The notes below the pieces were generated by a model that did not search any database, had not been told where the DNA came from, and saw only the letters and a list, made by a program, of their open reading frames with translations. Position numbers and translations under genes: made by a program. A DNA stretch of 25,710 nucleotides from Oscillospiraceae bacterium (lineage in GTDB: Bacteria; Bacillota_A; Clostridia; Oscillospirales; CAG-272): contig SVRU01000038.1 in NCBI GenBank assembly GCA_015064665.1, positions 1 to 25,710 of the forward strand, given 5' to 3'. Below, piece after piece: positions 1-7,611 of this stretch (position 1 is the stretch's first letter; every line of letters begins with the position of its first letter).

Positions 1-45
1 TATATCGGTTTCGGCGGTTTTTCTTTTTATTTCAGAGGTTCTCAT
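1..45 (-). CDS. hisB: Imidazoleglycerol-phosphate dehydratase, N-terminus only (cut by window edge)
   Basis: Only the first 15 codons are present (MRTSEIKRKTAETDI). This reads like the usual HisB start, in which an R-x-(A/S)-x-(I/V)-x-R-x-T-x-E-T motif opens the fold. HisB dehydrates imidazole glycerol phosphate to imidazole acetol phosphate, the substrate of HisC encoded just upstream. The ATG overlaps the hisC stop codon (ATGA), so the two are translationally coupled. The call rests on 15 residues plus operon position; the rest lies outside the window. Confidence 0.8.
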   Translation of the reverse strand, partial: MRTSEIKRKTAETDI

Positions 46-1109
46 TTTTTGCTCTCCCTAAGAATAATCCTGATTTTTTCAAGAAGCGCATCCATATCGC
101 CGCGAGTTCCAACGGTAATACGGTTGTACTCCTTTATTCTGTCTTTTGAGAAATGACGGACGAGTATCCCCTCCTCCTTAAGCCTGAGATAAAGCTTCTC
201 CCCCGAGATTTCGGGATGCGCGGCAAAGAGGAAATTCGCCTTTGAAGGAAGAACCGAGAATCCCAAGGCTATAAGAGCGTCCCTTGTGTATTCTCTGTTT
301 TCCTCTATTATTTTACAGTTGTCCATATAATAGGAATTGTCGCAAAGCGCTGCAATTCCCGCAGCCGAGGTCATTCTGTTTACGTTGTAAGGGTTGGTTG
401 AATACTTTATAGTGTTCATATCCCGGATAAGCTCGGGATTTGCAATACCGAAACCAAGTCTTGCGCCTGCCATTGAGCGCGATTTTGAAAAGGTCATAGT
501 TACGATAAGATTATCGTACTTGTGAGTGAGTCCGACTGCGCTCTCCCCACCGAAATCCACGTACGCCTCGTCTATTATAACGACGTTTTCGGAATTCGAC
601 CTTACAATCTCTTCAATCTCGGAGAGCGGAAGAGCTATTCCCGTCGGTGCGTTTGGATTCGCTATAACTATATTTTTGCCGATTCCGACGTAATCGCGGT
701 AATCGACTCTGAAATCCTCGGTCAAAGGAATCGTTTGGTACGGTATACGGTTAAGCTCGGCAAAAACCGGATAAAAGCCGTAGGTGATATCGGGAAATAC
801 TATCGGCTTTTTTTCGTCGCAAAACGCCATAAAGGCAAAATTCAAAATCTCATCCGAGCCGTTGGTCATAAGAACCATATCCCGCGATACCCCGTAGACC
901 TCGGCACATTTCTCCGAAAGGTAATAAGACTCCGGGTCGGAATAAAGTCTTAAGTCACACGCCTCACCGCTTACCGCGTCAATCACCGACTGCGAAGGCG
1001 GAAAGGGTGACTCGTTTGTATTAAGCTTTACGTATTTTTTGTCCTTCGGCTGCTCGCCGGGGGTGTATGCGTCAAGCGAGGAATATTTCTCGCTGAAAAA
1101 TCTGCTCAT
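42..1109 (-). CDS. hisC: Histidinol-phosphate aminotransferase
   Basis: A 355-aa class I/II PLP aminotransferase, normal length for HisC. It converts imidazole acetol phosphate plus glutamate to histidinol phosphate in the cytoplasm. Visible motifs are the N-terminal LNTNESPF substrate loop (about residues 29-36), NPNAPTG (151-157), the PLP-pyridine Asp D180 with Y183, and the Schiff-base lysine K209 in TFSKSRSMAGARLGFG. The ATG at 1109 lies 2 nt past the hisD stop, and its own stop overlaps hisB, so it belongs to the yerC-hisZGDCB operon. Other HisC-like aminotransferases can act on aromatic or other substrates, but position between hisD and hisB makes the histidine role very likely. Confidence 0.95.
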   Translation of the reverse strand: MSRFFSEKYSSLDAYTPGEQPKDKKYVKLNTNESPFPPSQSVIDAVSGEACDLRLYSDPESYYLSEKCAEVYGVSRDMVLMTNGSDEILNFAFMAFCDEKKPIVFPDITYGFYPVFAELNRIPYQTIPLTEDFRVDYRDYVGIGKNIVIANPNAPTGIALPLSEIEEIVRSNSENVVIIDEAYVDFGGESAVGLTHKYDNLIVTMTFSKSRSMAGARLGFGIANPELIRDMNTIKYSTNPYNVNRMTSAAGIAALCDNSYYMDNCKIIEENREYTRDALIALGFSVLPSKANFLFAAHPEISGEKLYLRLKEEGILVRHFSKDRIKEYNRITVGTRGDMDALLEKIRIILRESKK

Positions 1110-1111
1110 AA

Positions 1112-2389
1112 TCAGTCCTCAAAACGAATAGTTGCACTTTTTGCGTGCGCGTCAAGTCCCTCTTTGTTAGCAAAATAAGCCACCTTATCTGCTACACGGG
1201 ATAGGGCTTCCTTGGTATAATAGGTAAACTGCGAGGTTTTCACAAAATCCTCGACGCCGAGGGGAGAGGAGAATCTCGCCGTTCCGCTCGTGGGAAGCGT
1301 GTGGTTCGGTCCTGCAAAGTAATCTCCTAAAGCCTCGGGGCAATTTTTGCCCATAAATATCGAGCCGGCGTGCTTAACCTTATCAAGATAGTCAAACGGA
1401 TTATCTACGCAAAGCTCAAGATGCTCGGGGGCGATCTCGTTTGCGATATCGATAGCAAGCGAAAGATTTCCTTCGGCTACTATTATCTTTCCGTTATTGT
1501 CTATTGACGCCCTTGCGATTTCGCATCTCGGGAGAGACGGAATCTGACGCTCAAGCTCCTCGCTTACAAGCTTTGCGAACTCAAAGCTGTCGGTTACGAG
1601 AACCGCGCTCGCCATTTTATCATGCTCAGCTTGAGAAAGCATATCGGCGGCGACGAATTTCGGGTTGCAGGTAGAGTCGGCGACAACAAGGATTTCCGAC
1701 GGACCGGCTATCATATCGATAGACACCTTTCCGAAAACCTGTTTTTTTGCCTCGGCAACGAAGGCGTTACCCGGTCCGACGATTTTGTCAACCTTCGGAA
1801 CGCTCTCCGTACCGTACGCGAGCGCCGCAATTGCCTGCGCTCCGCCTACCTTAAATATTTTATCCACTCCCGCAATCTTTGCTGCGGCAAGTATTACTGG
1901 GTTGACCTTTCCGTTCTTGCCGGGAGGGGTAACCATAACTATCTCGCGGCAGCCCGCAATCTTTGCGGGAACGGAATCCATAAGAACGGTCGAGGGATAC
2001 GCGGCAGTGCCGCCGGGAACGTAAAGTCCGACCTTTTCAATAGGCATAACCTTCTGTCCGACTACTATTCCGTCGCACTCGTTTATAACGAAGCTGTTTC
2101 TGACCTGTCTTTTGTGGAACTCGCGAATATTTTCCGCGGCTTCCTTTATAATTTCAACGAACTCAGCGTCAACCGACGAAAAAGCCTCTTCAATCTCTTC
2201 CTCCGTGACCTCAAGAGAGTCGAGGGATACTTTATCAAATTTTTCCGAATAGGCGTAAAGCGCCTTATCTCCGCTCTTTATTACCTCCGCGATTATCTCG
2301 CTGACGACGCCCTCCACGCCCGAAGCTATATTATCGCGCGCAAAGATTTCATCAGAGGAAACCTCGCCATATTTATATATCTTAATCAT
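1112..2389 (-). CDS. hisD: Histidinol dehydrogenase
   Basis: A 425-aa protein matching HisD length and sequence throughout. HisD catalyses the last two steps of histidine synthesis, oxidising L-histidinol via histidinal to histidine with two NAD+ and one zinc ion. Seen: the VGLYVPGGTAAYPS loop (about 120-133), the IVGPGN motif (203-208), the DMIAGPSE nucleotide region (225-232), zinc ligands Q253 and H256 in LSQAEHDK, the catalytic pair E322-H323 in APEHLEL, D356 before AGPNHTLPT, and the C-terminal DAHAKS histidine that completes the zinc site. The start overlaps the end of hisG by 8 nt, indicating coupled translation. Confidence 0.97.
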   Translation of the reverse strand: MIKIYKYGEVSSDEIFARDNIASGVEGVVSEIIAEVIKSGDKALYAYSEKFDKVSLDSLEVTEEEIEEAFSSVDAEFVEIIKEAAENIREFHKRQVRNSFVINECDGIVVGQKVMPIEKVGLYVPGGTAAYPSTVLMDSVPAKIAGCREIVMVTPPGKNGKVNPVILAAAKIAGVDKIFKVGGAQAIAALAYGTESVPKVDKIVGPGNAFVAEAKKQVFGKVSIDMIAGPSEILVVADSTCNPKFVAADMLSQAEHDKMASAVLVTDSFEFAKLVSEELERQIPSLPRCEIARASIDNNGKIIVAEGNLSLAIDIANEIAPEHLELCVDNPFDYLDKVKHAGSIFMGKNCPEALGDYFAGPNHTLPTSGTARFSSPLGVEDFVKTSQFTYYTKEALSRVADKVAYFANKEGLDAHAKSATIRFED

Positions 2390-3008
2390 TTTTTATCTCT
2401 CTTTTCATCTGCTCAACGATTTTTTCGATTTCCGCCGTCTTAAACATAAAGCTCGCCTTGTTGGCTATAAGACGCGCGCTTATCGGAGCTATGGTTTCAA
2501 AGACCTCAAGGTCGTTTTCCCTAAGAGTCGTTCCTGTTTCCACGATATCGACTATAACGTCGGAAAGACCGAGTATCGGTGCAATTTCAATCGAGCCGTT
2601 AAGCTTGATTATATCTATATCGCGGCCGAGCGAGGAGTAATATTTGCTTGCAATGTTCGCAAATTTCGTCGCGACCTTAAGGGTTTTAAGGTTATCGTCA
2701 AAGAAGTCGCGCTTTGCGGCAACCGCCATTCTGCACTTGCCGATATTTAGGTCAAGAAGCTCGTATATATCGGGCTCGTACTCAAGAAGAATATCCTTGC
2801 CCGCAACGCCTATATCGGCGGCTCCCCTCTCAACGTAAATTGACACGTCCGAGGGTTTAACCCAGAAATATCTTACCCCGACCTCTTTATTCTCAAATAT
2901 AAGTTTTCTGTTATTTTCCTTAATAGAGGGCGAGGGATATCCCGCGCTCTCAAACATAGAGTAGACCTTTTCGCCAAGTCTGCCCTTTGGAAGAGCTATA
3001 TTTATCAT
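2382..3008 (-). CDS. hisG: ATP phosphoribosyltransferase, short catalytic subunit
   Basis: A 208-aa short-form HisG (HisGs), which lacks the C-terminal regulatory domain of the roughly 300-aa long form. It joins ATP and PRPP to give phosphoribosyl-ATP, the committed step of histidine synthesis. Family signatures include the N-terminal ALPKGRLGEKV and the PRPP-binding loop VETGTTLREN (about residues 155-164). Short HisG needs HisZ to form an active, histidine-inhibited hetero-octamer, and hisZ sits 3 nt upstream, which fits. It overlaps hisD by 8 nt. Confidence 0.96.
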   Translation of the reverse strand: MINIALPKGRLGEKVYSMFESAGYPSPSIKENNRKLIFENKEVGVRYFWVKPSDVSIYVERGAADIGVAGKDILLEYEPDIYELLDLNIGKCRMAVAAKRDFFDDNLKTLKVATKFANIASKYYSSLGRDIDIIKLNGSIEIAPILGLSDVIVDIVETGTTLRENDLEVFETIAPISARLIANKASFMFKTAEIEKIVEQMKREIKND

Positions 3009-3011
3009 AAA

Positions 3012-4106
3012 TTATTTTTCCAACTTAATTATTTCTTTGTAACGAAGCTTTGAGGGAATTGCTTTCTGCACGGATACCGAGAGTCCCTCGGATATAAGCT
3101 TGTTTTTAAGCTCTATAACGGAGCCCGTGTCACATTTTTCACCGTAAACTATAAGAACGTCAACGTCGTATCCGCGTGATACGGAAGGAAGCTCGTCAAG
3201 CATATCGAGGTATATCGCAAAACCGACAGCCCCCGAGGGCTTGCCCATCTTTTTCATAAGAGTTCCGTACTCTCCGCCGGCAAGAGGTCCTTCGGAAAGC
3301 CCCGCGACGAAGCCCTTGAACACGATGCCGTTATAATAATTCATATTGTTTACAACCGAGAAATCTATTTTTATCCTATCGGCGTTGGGCGACGTGCCAA
3401 GCAGGTCGCAAAGCGTTTTAAGCTCAGTGTATTGCCCGTCGGCTCCGACACAGTCGCATATAGGCTTAAGACGCGCAAGCACCGTCGGCATATCGCCGTA
3501 CATTCCCGCAAGCTCGGGAATGATTTCAAAATACTTTTTATCAACCGAATATCTCTCGCAAAGCTTTATAAGCTCGTGTCTGTTCTTTTCGGCAATGAAG
3601 ACGGTTGCTTCCTTTGCAAAATCTGCGCTGTCTGATGCTGATTCAAGCACCTTTGACAGAATGCCGAGATGAGATAAATCAAGAACAAAATCCTCGGTAA
3701 TAAGCGCAAGGCTTTCAGCCGCAAGCAGAGCAACCTCGTAGGTATCGAGAATATCGGTATCTCCGATACATTCAAGTCCGACCTGCATTATTTCCTTGAA
3801 CCTATGAAGCTTTTGGGATACTCGGTAAACGTTCTCGTTATAGTAAACCTTCTGCTTACAACCCGGCTCGGACGAGGAGTTTTTAATAATAGAAAGCGTT
3901 ACGTCGGGCTTAAGCGCGAGCAATCTGCCGTCAGTATCGTTAAAGGTTATTACGTTGTCGCTTATAAGGAAATCCTTGTTTCTGACGTAGAGGTCGTACT
4001 CCTCGAATTTGCTCATTTTGAACGGAAGATACCCGTATTGCTTATAAAGAGAGCGCAGGCTGAACGCCGCTCTCTCGGAGCTGTTTAAAAGTTTTTGTTC
4101 TGTCAC
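3012..4106 (-). CDS. hisZ: ATP phosphoribosyltransferase regulatory subunit (HisRS paralogue)
   Basis: A 364-aa class II aminoacyl-tRNA-synthetase-like protein. HisZ has no aminoacylation role; it assembles with short HisG and provides allosteric histidine feedback. Visible are the motif-2-like strand DGRLLALKPDVTLSI (about residues 60-74), a YNENVYR stretch, and the late GGEYGTLMKKMGKPSGAVGFAI segment corresponding to the glycine-rich end of the catalytic-like domain. There is no anticodon-binding domain of full HisRS size. The start is GTG at 4106, overlapping the yerC stop (GTGA), and the stop is 3 nt before hisG. Pairing with short HisG strongly supports HisZ over a true HisS. Confidence 0.93.
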   Translation of the reverse strand: MTEQKLLNSSERAAFSLRSLYKQYGYLPFKMSKFEEYDLYVRNKDFLISDNVITFNDTDGRLLALKPDVTLSIIKNSSSEPGCKQKVYYNENVYRVSQKLHRFKEIMQVGLECIGDTDILDTYEVALLAAESLALITEDFVLDLSHLGILSKVLESASDSADFAKEATVFIAEKNRHELIKLCERYSVDKKYFEIIPELAGMYGDMPTVLARLKPICDCVGADGQYTELKTLCDLLGTSPNADRIKIDFSVVNNMNYYNGIVFKGFVAGLSEGPLAGGEYGTLMKKMGKPSGAVGFAIYLDMLDELPSVSRGYDVDVLIVYGEKCDTGSVIELKNKLISEGLSVSVQKAIPSKLRYKEIIKLEK

Positions 4107-4402
4107 TTTTCGTTTTCCTTTTCTTTAAGGCGATTAATCACGAGCTCATATCCGCCCGCGCCGTATTCGAGGCATCTTGACACACGGCTTATAGTTGCAG
4201 AGCTCATGCCGGTTTCGGCACATACCTCAACGTAGTTCTTTCCGACCTTAAGCATTTTTGCCGCCTTAAGTCTCTGCGCGATGTCAAGAATCTCCTTAAT
4301 CGTGCATGCGTCCTCAAAGAAGCGATAGCACTCGTCAAGCGACTGGAGTGAAAGTATCGCCTCAAAAAGCGCGTCAACGTCCTTAGTATGAAGTTTTTCC
4401 AT
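4103..4402 (-). CDS. yerC: YerC/YecD-type TrpR-like repressor, first gene of the his operon
   Basis: A 99-aa all-helical protein of the TrpR-superfamily YerC/YecD type. The helix-turn-helix runs about residues 42-80: AQRLKAAKMLKVGKNYVEV followed by the recognition helix in AETGMSSATISRVSRCL. Comparative-genomic work on Bacillota has proposed YerC orthologues (named HisR) as histidine regulators. Here it is the promoter-proximal gene, coupled to hisZ by a GTGA overlap, so autoregulation of the whole his operon is the natural inference. The GAGGG ribosome binding site lies 7 nt before the ATG. The effector (histidine or a histidine-pathway compound) is not visible from sequence. Confidence 0.9.
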   Translation of the reverse strand: MEKLHTKDVDALFEAILSLQSLDECYRFFEDACTIKEILDIAQRLKAAKMLKVGKNYVEVCAETGMSSATISRVSRCLEYGAGGYELVINRLKEKENEK

Positions 4403-4437
4403 AACAAAACCCTCGCTTTATTACTTTACTACGATAA

Positions 4438-4466
4438 ATTATAATACCTTTTTATATAAATGTCAA
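4438..4466 (-). promoter_or_regulatory. Consensus sigma-A promoter of the yerC-his operon
   Basis: Reading the minus strand, TTGACA (4466-4461) and TATAAT (4443-4438) are separated by exactly 17 nt. The start codon is only about 30 nt from the expected transcription start, so there is no room for a T-box or attenuator, and control probably acts on the promoter. A tandem TTACT-TTACT stretch (4421-4430 on the plus strand) and a TTTAT/ATAAA inverted pair (4417-4421 and 4434-4438) around the start site are weak operator candidates. Confidence 0.88.
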
Positions 4467-4488
4467 GTGTTTTTTACAATATTTTTAA

Positions 4489-4863
4489 TTAAATTTCCGC
4501 AATTACTTCAACCTCAACGAGCGCACCCTTTGGGATATCCTTTACAGCGACGCAGCTACGCGCGGGATCACCCGTAAAATACCTCGCATAAACCTCGTTA
4601 AAGGCTGCAAAATCCGAAATATTTGCAAGAAAACAGGTCGTCTTTACAACCTTTTCAAAGGACGAGCCTGCGGCGCGAAGCACTTCTCCGATATTTTTCA
4701 TTACCTGCTCGGTCTGAGCCGCAATACCGCCCGGCACGATATTTCCGCTTTCCGAATTTATCGGAATCTGACCCGAGGTAAAAACAAGACCGCCGCAAAT
4801 CACAGCCTGCGAATAAGGACCGATTGCCGCGGGCGCTTTATCCGTGGACACCTTATTTATCAT
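4489..4863 (-). CDS. ridA: RidA-family enamine/imine deaminase
   Basis: A 124-aa YjgF/YER057c/UK114 protein of normal length. RidA homotrimers hydrolyse reactive enamines and imines such as 2-aminoacrylate, released by PLP enzymes acting on serine or threonine, to keto acids plus ammonia. Seen: IGPYSQAV (14-21), VFTSGQIP (27-34), the active-site arginine in the PARSCVAV motif (R102) and the terminal glutamate motif GALVEVEVIAE (catalytic Glu at 119 by position). These residues mark the active RidA subgroup. It has its own promoter, and no terminator separates it from the his operon promoter 22 nt downstream, so read-through is likely. Confidence 0.95.
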   Translation of the reverse strand: MINKVSTDKAPAAIGPYSQAVICGGLVFTSGQIPINSESGNIVPGGIAAQTEQVMKNIGEVLRAAGSSFEKVVKTTCFLANISDFAAFNEVYARYFTGDPARSCVAVKDIPKGALVEVEVIAEI

Positions 4864-4874
4864 TTCTTTTTCTC

Positions 4875-4886
4875 CTTATTAATAAG
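4875..4886. repeat. 12-bp perfect palindrome in the ridA leader
   Basis: CTTATTAATAAG reads identically on both strands. It lies just after the expected ridA transcription start and its last bases run into the AAGGAGA Shine-Dalgarno. It could be an operator or a small hairpin masking the ribosome binding site, but it is AT-rich and may be chance. Confidence 0.35.
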
Positions 4887-4903
4887 AATCTTTTCCACAC
4901 TGT

Positions 4904-4932
4904 ATGATATCACAGAGTTTAAATCAAGTCAA
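4904..4932 (-). promoter_or_regulatory. Sigma-A promoter of ridA
   Basis: On the minus strand TTGACT (4932-4927) is followed after 17 nt by TATCAT (4909-4904). The start codon at 4863 lies about 35 nt from the expected start site and is preceded by AAGGAGA. Confidence 0.75.
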
Positions 4933-4973
4933 GCAAAACTGCATTTTTTGACAAAACATTTACAATTATCAAC

Positions 4974-5008
4974 CTAAAAAGAGGCTTTTGGAAGAATTAC
5001 CAAAAGCC
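4974..5008 (-). terminator. Intrinsic terminator of serC-serA
   Basis: A 9-bp stem, GGCTTTTGG paired with CCAAAAGCC (5008-5000 and 4991-4983 on the minus strand), has an 8-nt loop and is followed by CTCTTTTTA. It lies 21 nt past the serA stop. Confidence 0.88.
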
Positions 5009-5028
5009 CCGTAGCGTATTAATTTAAA

Positions 5029-6189
5029 TCAGAAGCATTTAACCTTGAAAACTCCGTCAATCTGCATTACGGTATCGACGATTTTTGTGTCTGCGGTATC
5101 GTTCGTTTCGACTATCGTATAAGCAACCTCACCCTTAGAGCCGTTTGCAAGGTTTTCGATGTTTACGCCCGCGCTTGAGAATGCCGACGTAATCTGAGAA
5201 AGCATATTAGGTATATTTTTATGCATAACGGTAACTCTCGCCTTTGCGGTATGCGGAAGAGATACCGACGGGAAATTCACGCTGTTTTTAATATTTCCTG
5301 TCAGAAGATACTCTTTGAGCTGCTTTGCCGCCATAATAGCGCAATGCTCCTCCGACTCGTAGGTTGATGCGCCAAGGTGCGGAATATTGATTATTCCGCG
5401 CACGCCAACCGTTTCGTCGGTCGGGAAATCGGTTACGTATCTTGCAACCTTGCCCGATTCGATTGCCGCCTTTATATCCTCGGTTAAAACGAGGTCAGCT
5501 CTTGCAAGGTTTATTATTCTTACCCCTTTTTTCATCATCGAAATCGTTTTTTCGCAAATCATATTTTTGGTTGAAGGGGTTGCGGGCACGTGCAGGGTTA
5601 TATAATCACAGCTTTTAAATATTTCGTCGTATCCGGACGCCTGCTTTACGCTGGGCGCAAGATTCCACGCGGCTGCCGCCGTAAGATAGGGGTCGTAGCC
5701 GATAACGGTCATACCAAGAGCATTTGCAGCATTTGCAACCATTCCGCCGATTGCGCCAAGACCTATAACACCAAGCTTTTTGCCGAGCAACTCGTTACCT
5801 GCGTAAACGCCCTTGCCGGTTTCGACGGTTTTAGCTATACCGGACTCACCCTTAAGGTTCTCCACCCATTTTATACCGCCAACAACGTCGCGCGCGCTCA
5901 TAACGAGAGCGCACAGAGCAAGCTCCTTTACGCCGTTAGCGTTCGCGCCGGGAGTGTTGAATACGACTATTCCCTCCTCGGTGCATCTGTCAACGGGAAT
6001 ATTGTTTACTCCCGCACCCGCACGCGCGATAGCAGAAAGCGAACTTGGGAAGCTTATGTCGTGCAAAGCAGCCGAACGCACCATTATAGCGTCGTATTCG
6101 GTATCGGATTCTGTGAAAGAAAATCTTTCCTCCTCAAAAACCTCAGTGCCTATTTTGGCGATTTTATTCATTAACTTAATTTTTTTCAT
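5029..6189 (-). CDS. serA: D-3-phosphoglycerate dehydrogenase with C-terminal ACT domain
   Basis: A 386-aa D-2-hydroxyacid dehydrogenase that oxidises 3-phosphoglycerate to 3-phosphohydroxypyruvate, the first step of serine synthesis. Seen: the NAD-binding glycine motif GLGAIGG (143-149), the catalytic Arg (R230 in NLARADLV), Glu (E259) and His (H271 in IPHLGAS). From about residue 317 an ACT domain (ARVTVMHKNIPNMLSQI to the end) probably gives serine feedback or mediates subunit contacts. It is a short single-ACT type without the extra intervening domain of long SerA. It lies 14 nt after serC with a GAGGA site about 7 nt before the ATG. An internal start at M7 is possible but has no better binding site. 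A terminator follows. Confidence 0.95.
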   Translation of the reverse strand: MKKIKLMNKIAKIGTEVFEEERFSFTESDTEYDAIMVRSAALHDISFPSSLSAIARAGAGVNNIPVDRCTEEGIVVFNTPGANANGVKELALCALVMSARDVVGGIKWVENLKGESGIAKTVETGKGVYAGNELLGKKLGVIGLGAIGGMVANAANALGMTVIGYDPYLTAAAAWNLAPSVKQASGYDEIFKSCDYITLHVPATPSTKNMICEKTISMMKKGVRIINLARADLVLTEDIKAAIESGKVARYVTDFPTDETVGVRGIINIPHLGASTYESEEHCAIMAAKQLKEYLLTGNIKNSVNFPSVSLPHTAKARVTVMHKNIPNMLSQITSAFSSAGVNIENLANGSKGEVAYTIVETNDTADTKIVDTVMQIDGVFKVKCF

Positions 6190-6203
6190 ACGTCCGTCCT
6201 CAA

Positions 6204-7292
6204 TTACGTCTTTGGATTGTTTCTTGCAAATTCCTTCATAAACTCAACGAGTGCCGCAACACCCTCGTACGGCATAGCGTTATATATAGACGCTCTCATA
6301 CCGCCGACGGAACGGTGACCCTTGAGATTTTTGAGACCGTGCTCCTCTGCCTCCTTGGCAAATTTCTTATCAAGAGCCTCGTCACCCGTCACGAAGGTAA
6401 CGTTCATCATAGAACGTGATTCCTTTGATACGGGAGCTATATAATAGCTTTGGCTGTCAAGATAATCATAAAGCAGCTTCGCCTTTTTCATATTCATCTC
6501 TTTCATCTTCTCAAGACCGCCAAGCGAAAGTATCCACTCGTACACAAGCTTAGCAATATATATACAATAACACGGAGGCGTATTATACATAGAACCGTTC
6601 TCTGCCATTACCGCCCAGTCAAGCATCGTGGGAATTTCGGGGCAGGCGTTTGCCAAAAGGTCCTCTCTTACGATAACGACCGTGAGTCCCGCGGGCGCCA
6701 TATTTTTCTGCGCTCCCGCATATATTACGCCGAACTTTGAAACGTCAATCGGCTCGCTTAAAATACAGGAAGACATATCGGCTACGAGCGGGATATCACC
6801 CGTGTCGGGTATATACGGGAATTTCGTTCCGTATATAGTGTTATTGAAGCAGATATGCACGTAATCGGCATCGGCAGAAAAATCGCTTTTTTCAACCTTT
6901 GGAATATAAGAGAAATTCTTATCCTTGCTTGTTGCGACAAGCGTGGTATGGCCGTATTTCTCCGCCTCTTTATAAGCCTTGCCGGAAAACTGACCGGTAA
7001 CGATATAGTCAGCCGTGCGGTTATTCTTCATCAGATTTAGGGGCACGGCGGAAAACTGCGTTGACGCGCCGCCTTGAAGAAATAGCACCTTGTAATTATC
7101 CGGAATATTCATAACCTCTCTGAGAAGTCTTTCGGCATCCTTGATTATTTCATCGTACACGGGAGAGCGATGGCTCATCTCCATAACCGACATTCCGGAA
7201 TTCTGATAGCAAACAAGCTCGCTTGCGGCTCGCTCAAGAACCTCAAGAGGCAGCATTGAGGGGCCTGCAGAAAAATTAAAAACACGTTTCAT
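6204..7292 (-). CDS. serC: Phosphoserine aminotransferase
   Basis: A 362-aa class V PLP aminotransferase of standard SerC length. It converts 3-phosphohydroxypyruvate plus glutamate to 3-phosphoserine and can also serve in pyridoxal phosphate synthesis. Visible are FNFSAGPSMLP (6-15), EMSHRSP (38-44), the LQGGASTQF phosphate-cofactor loop (72-80), and the PLP lysine K196 in YAGAQKNMAPAGLT. It is the first gene of a serC-serA operon; GGAG sits 8 nt before the ATG and a promoter lies within 60 nt. No serB phosphatase is present in the window, so the last serine step must be encoded elsewhere. Confidence 0.96.
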   Translation of the reverse strand: MKRVFNFSAGPSMLPLEVLERAASELVCYQNSGMSVMEMSHRSPVYDEIIKDAERLLREVMNIPDNYKVLFLQGGASTQFSAVPLNLMKNNRTADYIVTGQFSGKAYKEAEKYGHTTLVATSKDKNFSYIPKVEKSDFSADADYVHICFNNTIYGTKFPYIPDTGDIPLVADMSSCILSEPIDVSKFGVIYAGAQKNMAPAGLTVVIVREDLLANACPEIPTMLDWAVMAENGSMYNTPPCYCIYIAKLVYEWILSLGGLEKMKEMNMKKAKLLYDYLDSQSYYIAPVSKESRSMMNVTFVTGDEALDKKFAKEAEEHGLKNLKGHRSVGGMRASIYNAMPYEGVAALVEFMKEFARNNPKT

Positions 7293-7319
7293 TTTTTATT
7301 CTCCAATCCGTTTTTTATT

Positions 7320-7348
7320 ATTATACACCCCAAAAAAACAAATTGCAA
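7320..7348 (-). promoter_or_regulatory. Sigma-A promoter of serC-serA
   Basis: TTGCAA (7348-7343) and a perfect TATAAT (7325-7320) are spaced by 17 nt on the minus strand, leaving a leader of roughly 20 nt. A second possible start upstream is an extended -10, TG-n-TATAAT (7402-7394), with no good -35. No riboswitch fits into so short a leader. Confidence 0.65.
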
Positions 7349-7481
7349 TAGCTTAAGAGCAAATTCGTCGCATTCAACAAATTTTGAGTTAATATTATAC
7401 CATTTCAGTCAATATTTACAGCAAATTTAACAACAAGTTCTTTGCAAAAAATCAGCAAATCATTTGTTTTTGCCTTGAAAG

Positions 7482-7518
7482 AAAAAAAGAAGGCTCAAGC
7501 TCTGACGAGCTTAAGCCT
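7482..7518 (-). terminator. Intrinsic terminator of the secreted-protein operon
   Basis: On the minus strand AGGCTTAAGCTC and GAGCTTGAGCCT form a 12-position stem with one mismatch and a 4-nt loop (GTCA). The tail is TCTTTTTTTC. Confidence 0.88.
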
Positions 7519-7540
7519 TAAATATTATACGAAATAAATA

Positions 7541-7574
7541 AAACGGTGAGTCTGCTGACGCATTCCCACCGTTT
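7541..7574 (-). terminator. First hairpin after the 1284-aa gene (possible extra terminator)
   Basis: AAACGGTG (7541-7548) pairs with CACCGTTT (7567-7574), with further A/T pairs outside the stem. The minus-strand tail is only moderately T-rich (TTATTTATTT), so it may slow polymerase or protect the 3' end ahead of the stronger terminator 23 nt further on. Confidence 0.55.
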
Positions 7575-7611
7575 ATTTATATTAGATTTTTTGGAAATTC
7601 AGAATACCTTA

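Larger units (their letters stand above)
7293..7611. other. 319-nt intergenic region: serC promoters and terminators of the secreted-protein operon
   Basis: No gene is seen here. The side next to serC (7320-7402) carries two -10 candidates for serC, and the side next to the 1284-aa gene (7482-7574) carries two hairpins that end its transcript. The remaining roughly 75 nt are AT-rich without recognisable structure. Confidence 0.8.

Noticed and set aside
1622..2443. A 273-codon plus-strand frame opposite hisD.
   Set aside because: Shadow of the well-conserved hisD; the sequence is low-complexity Arg/Asn-rich with no family resemblance.
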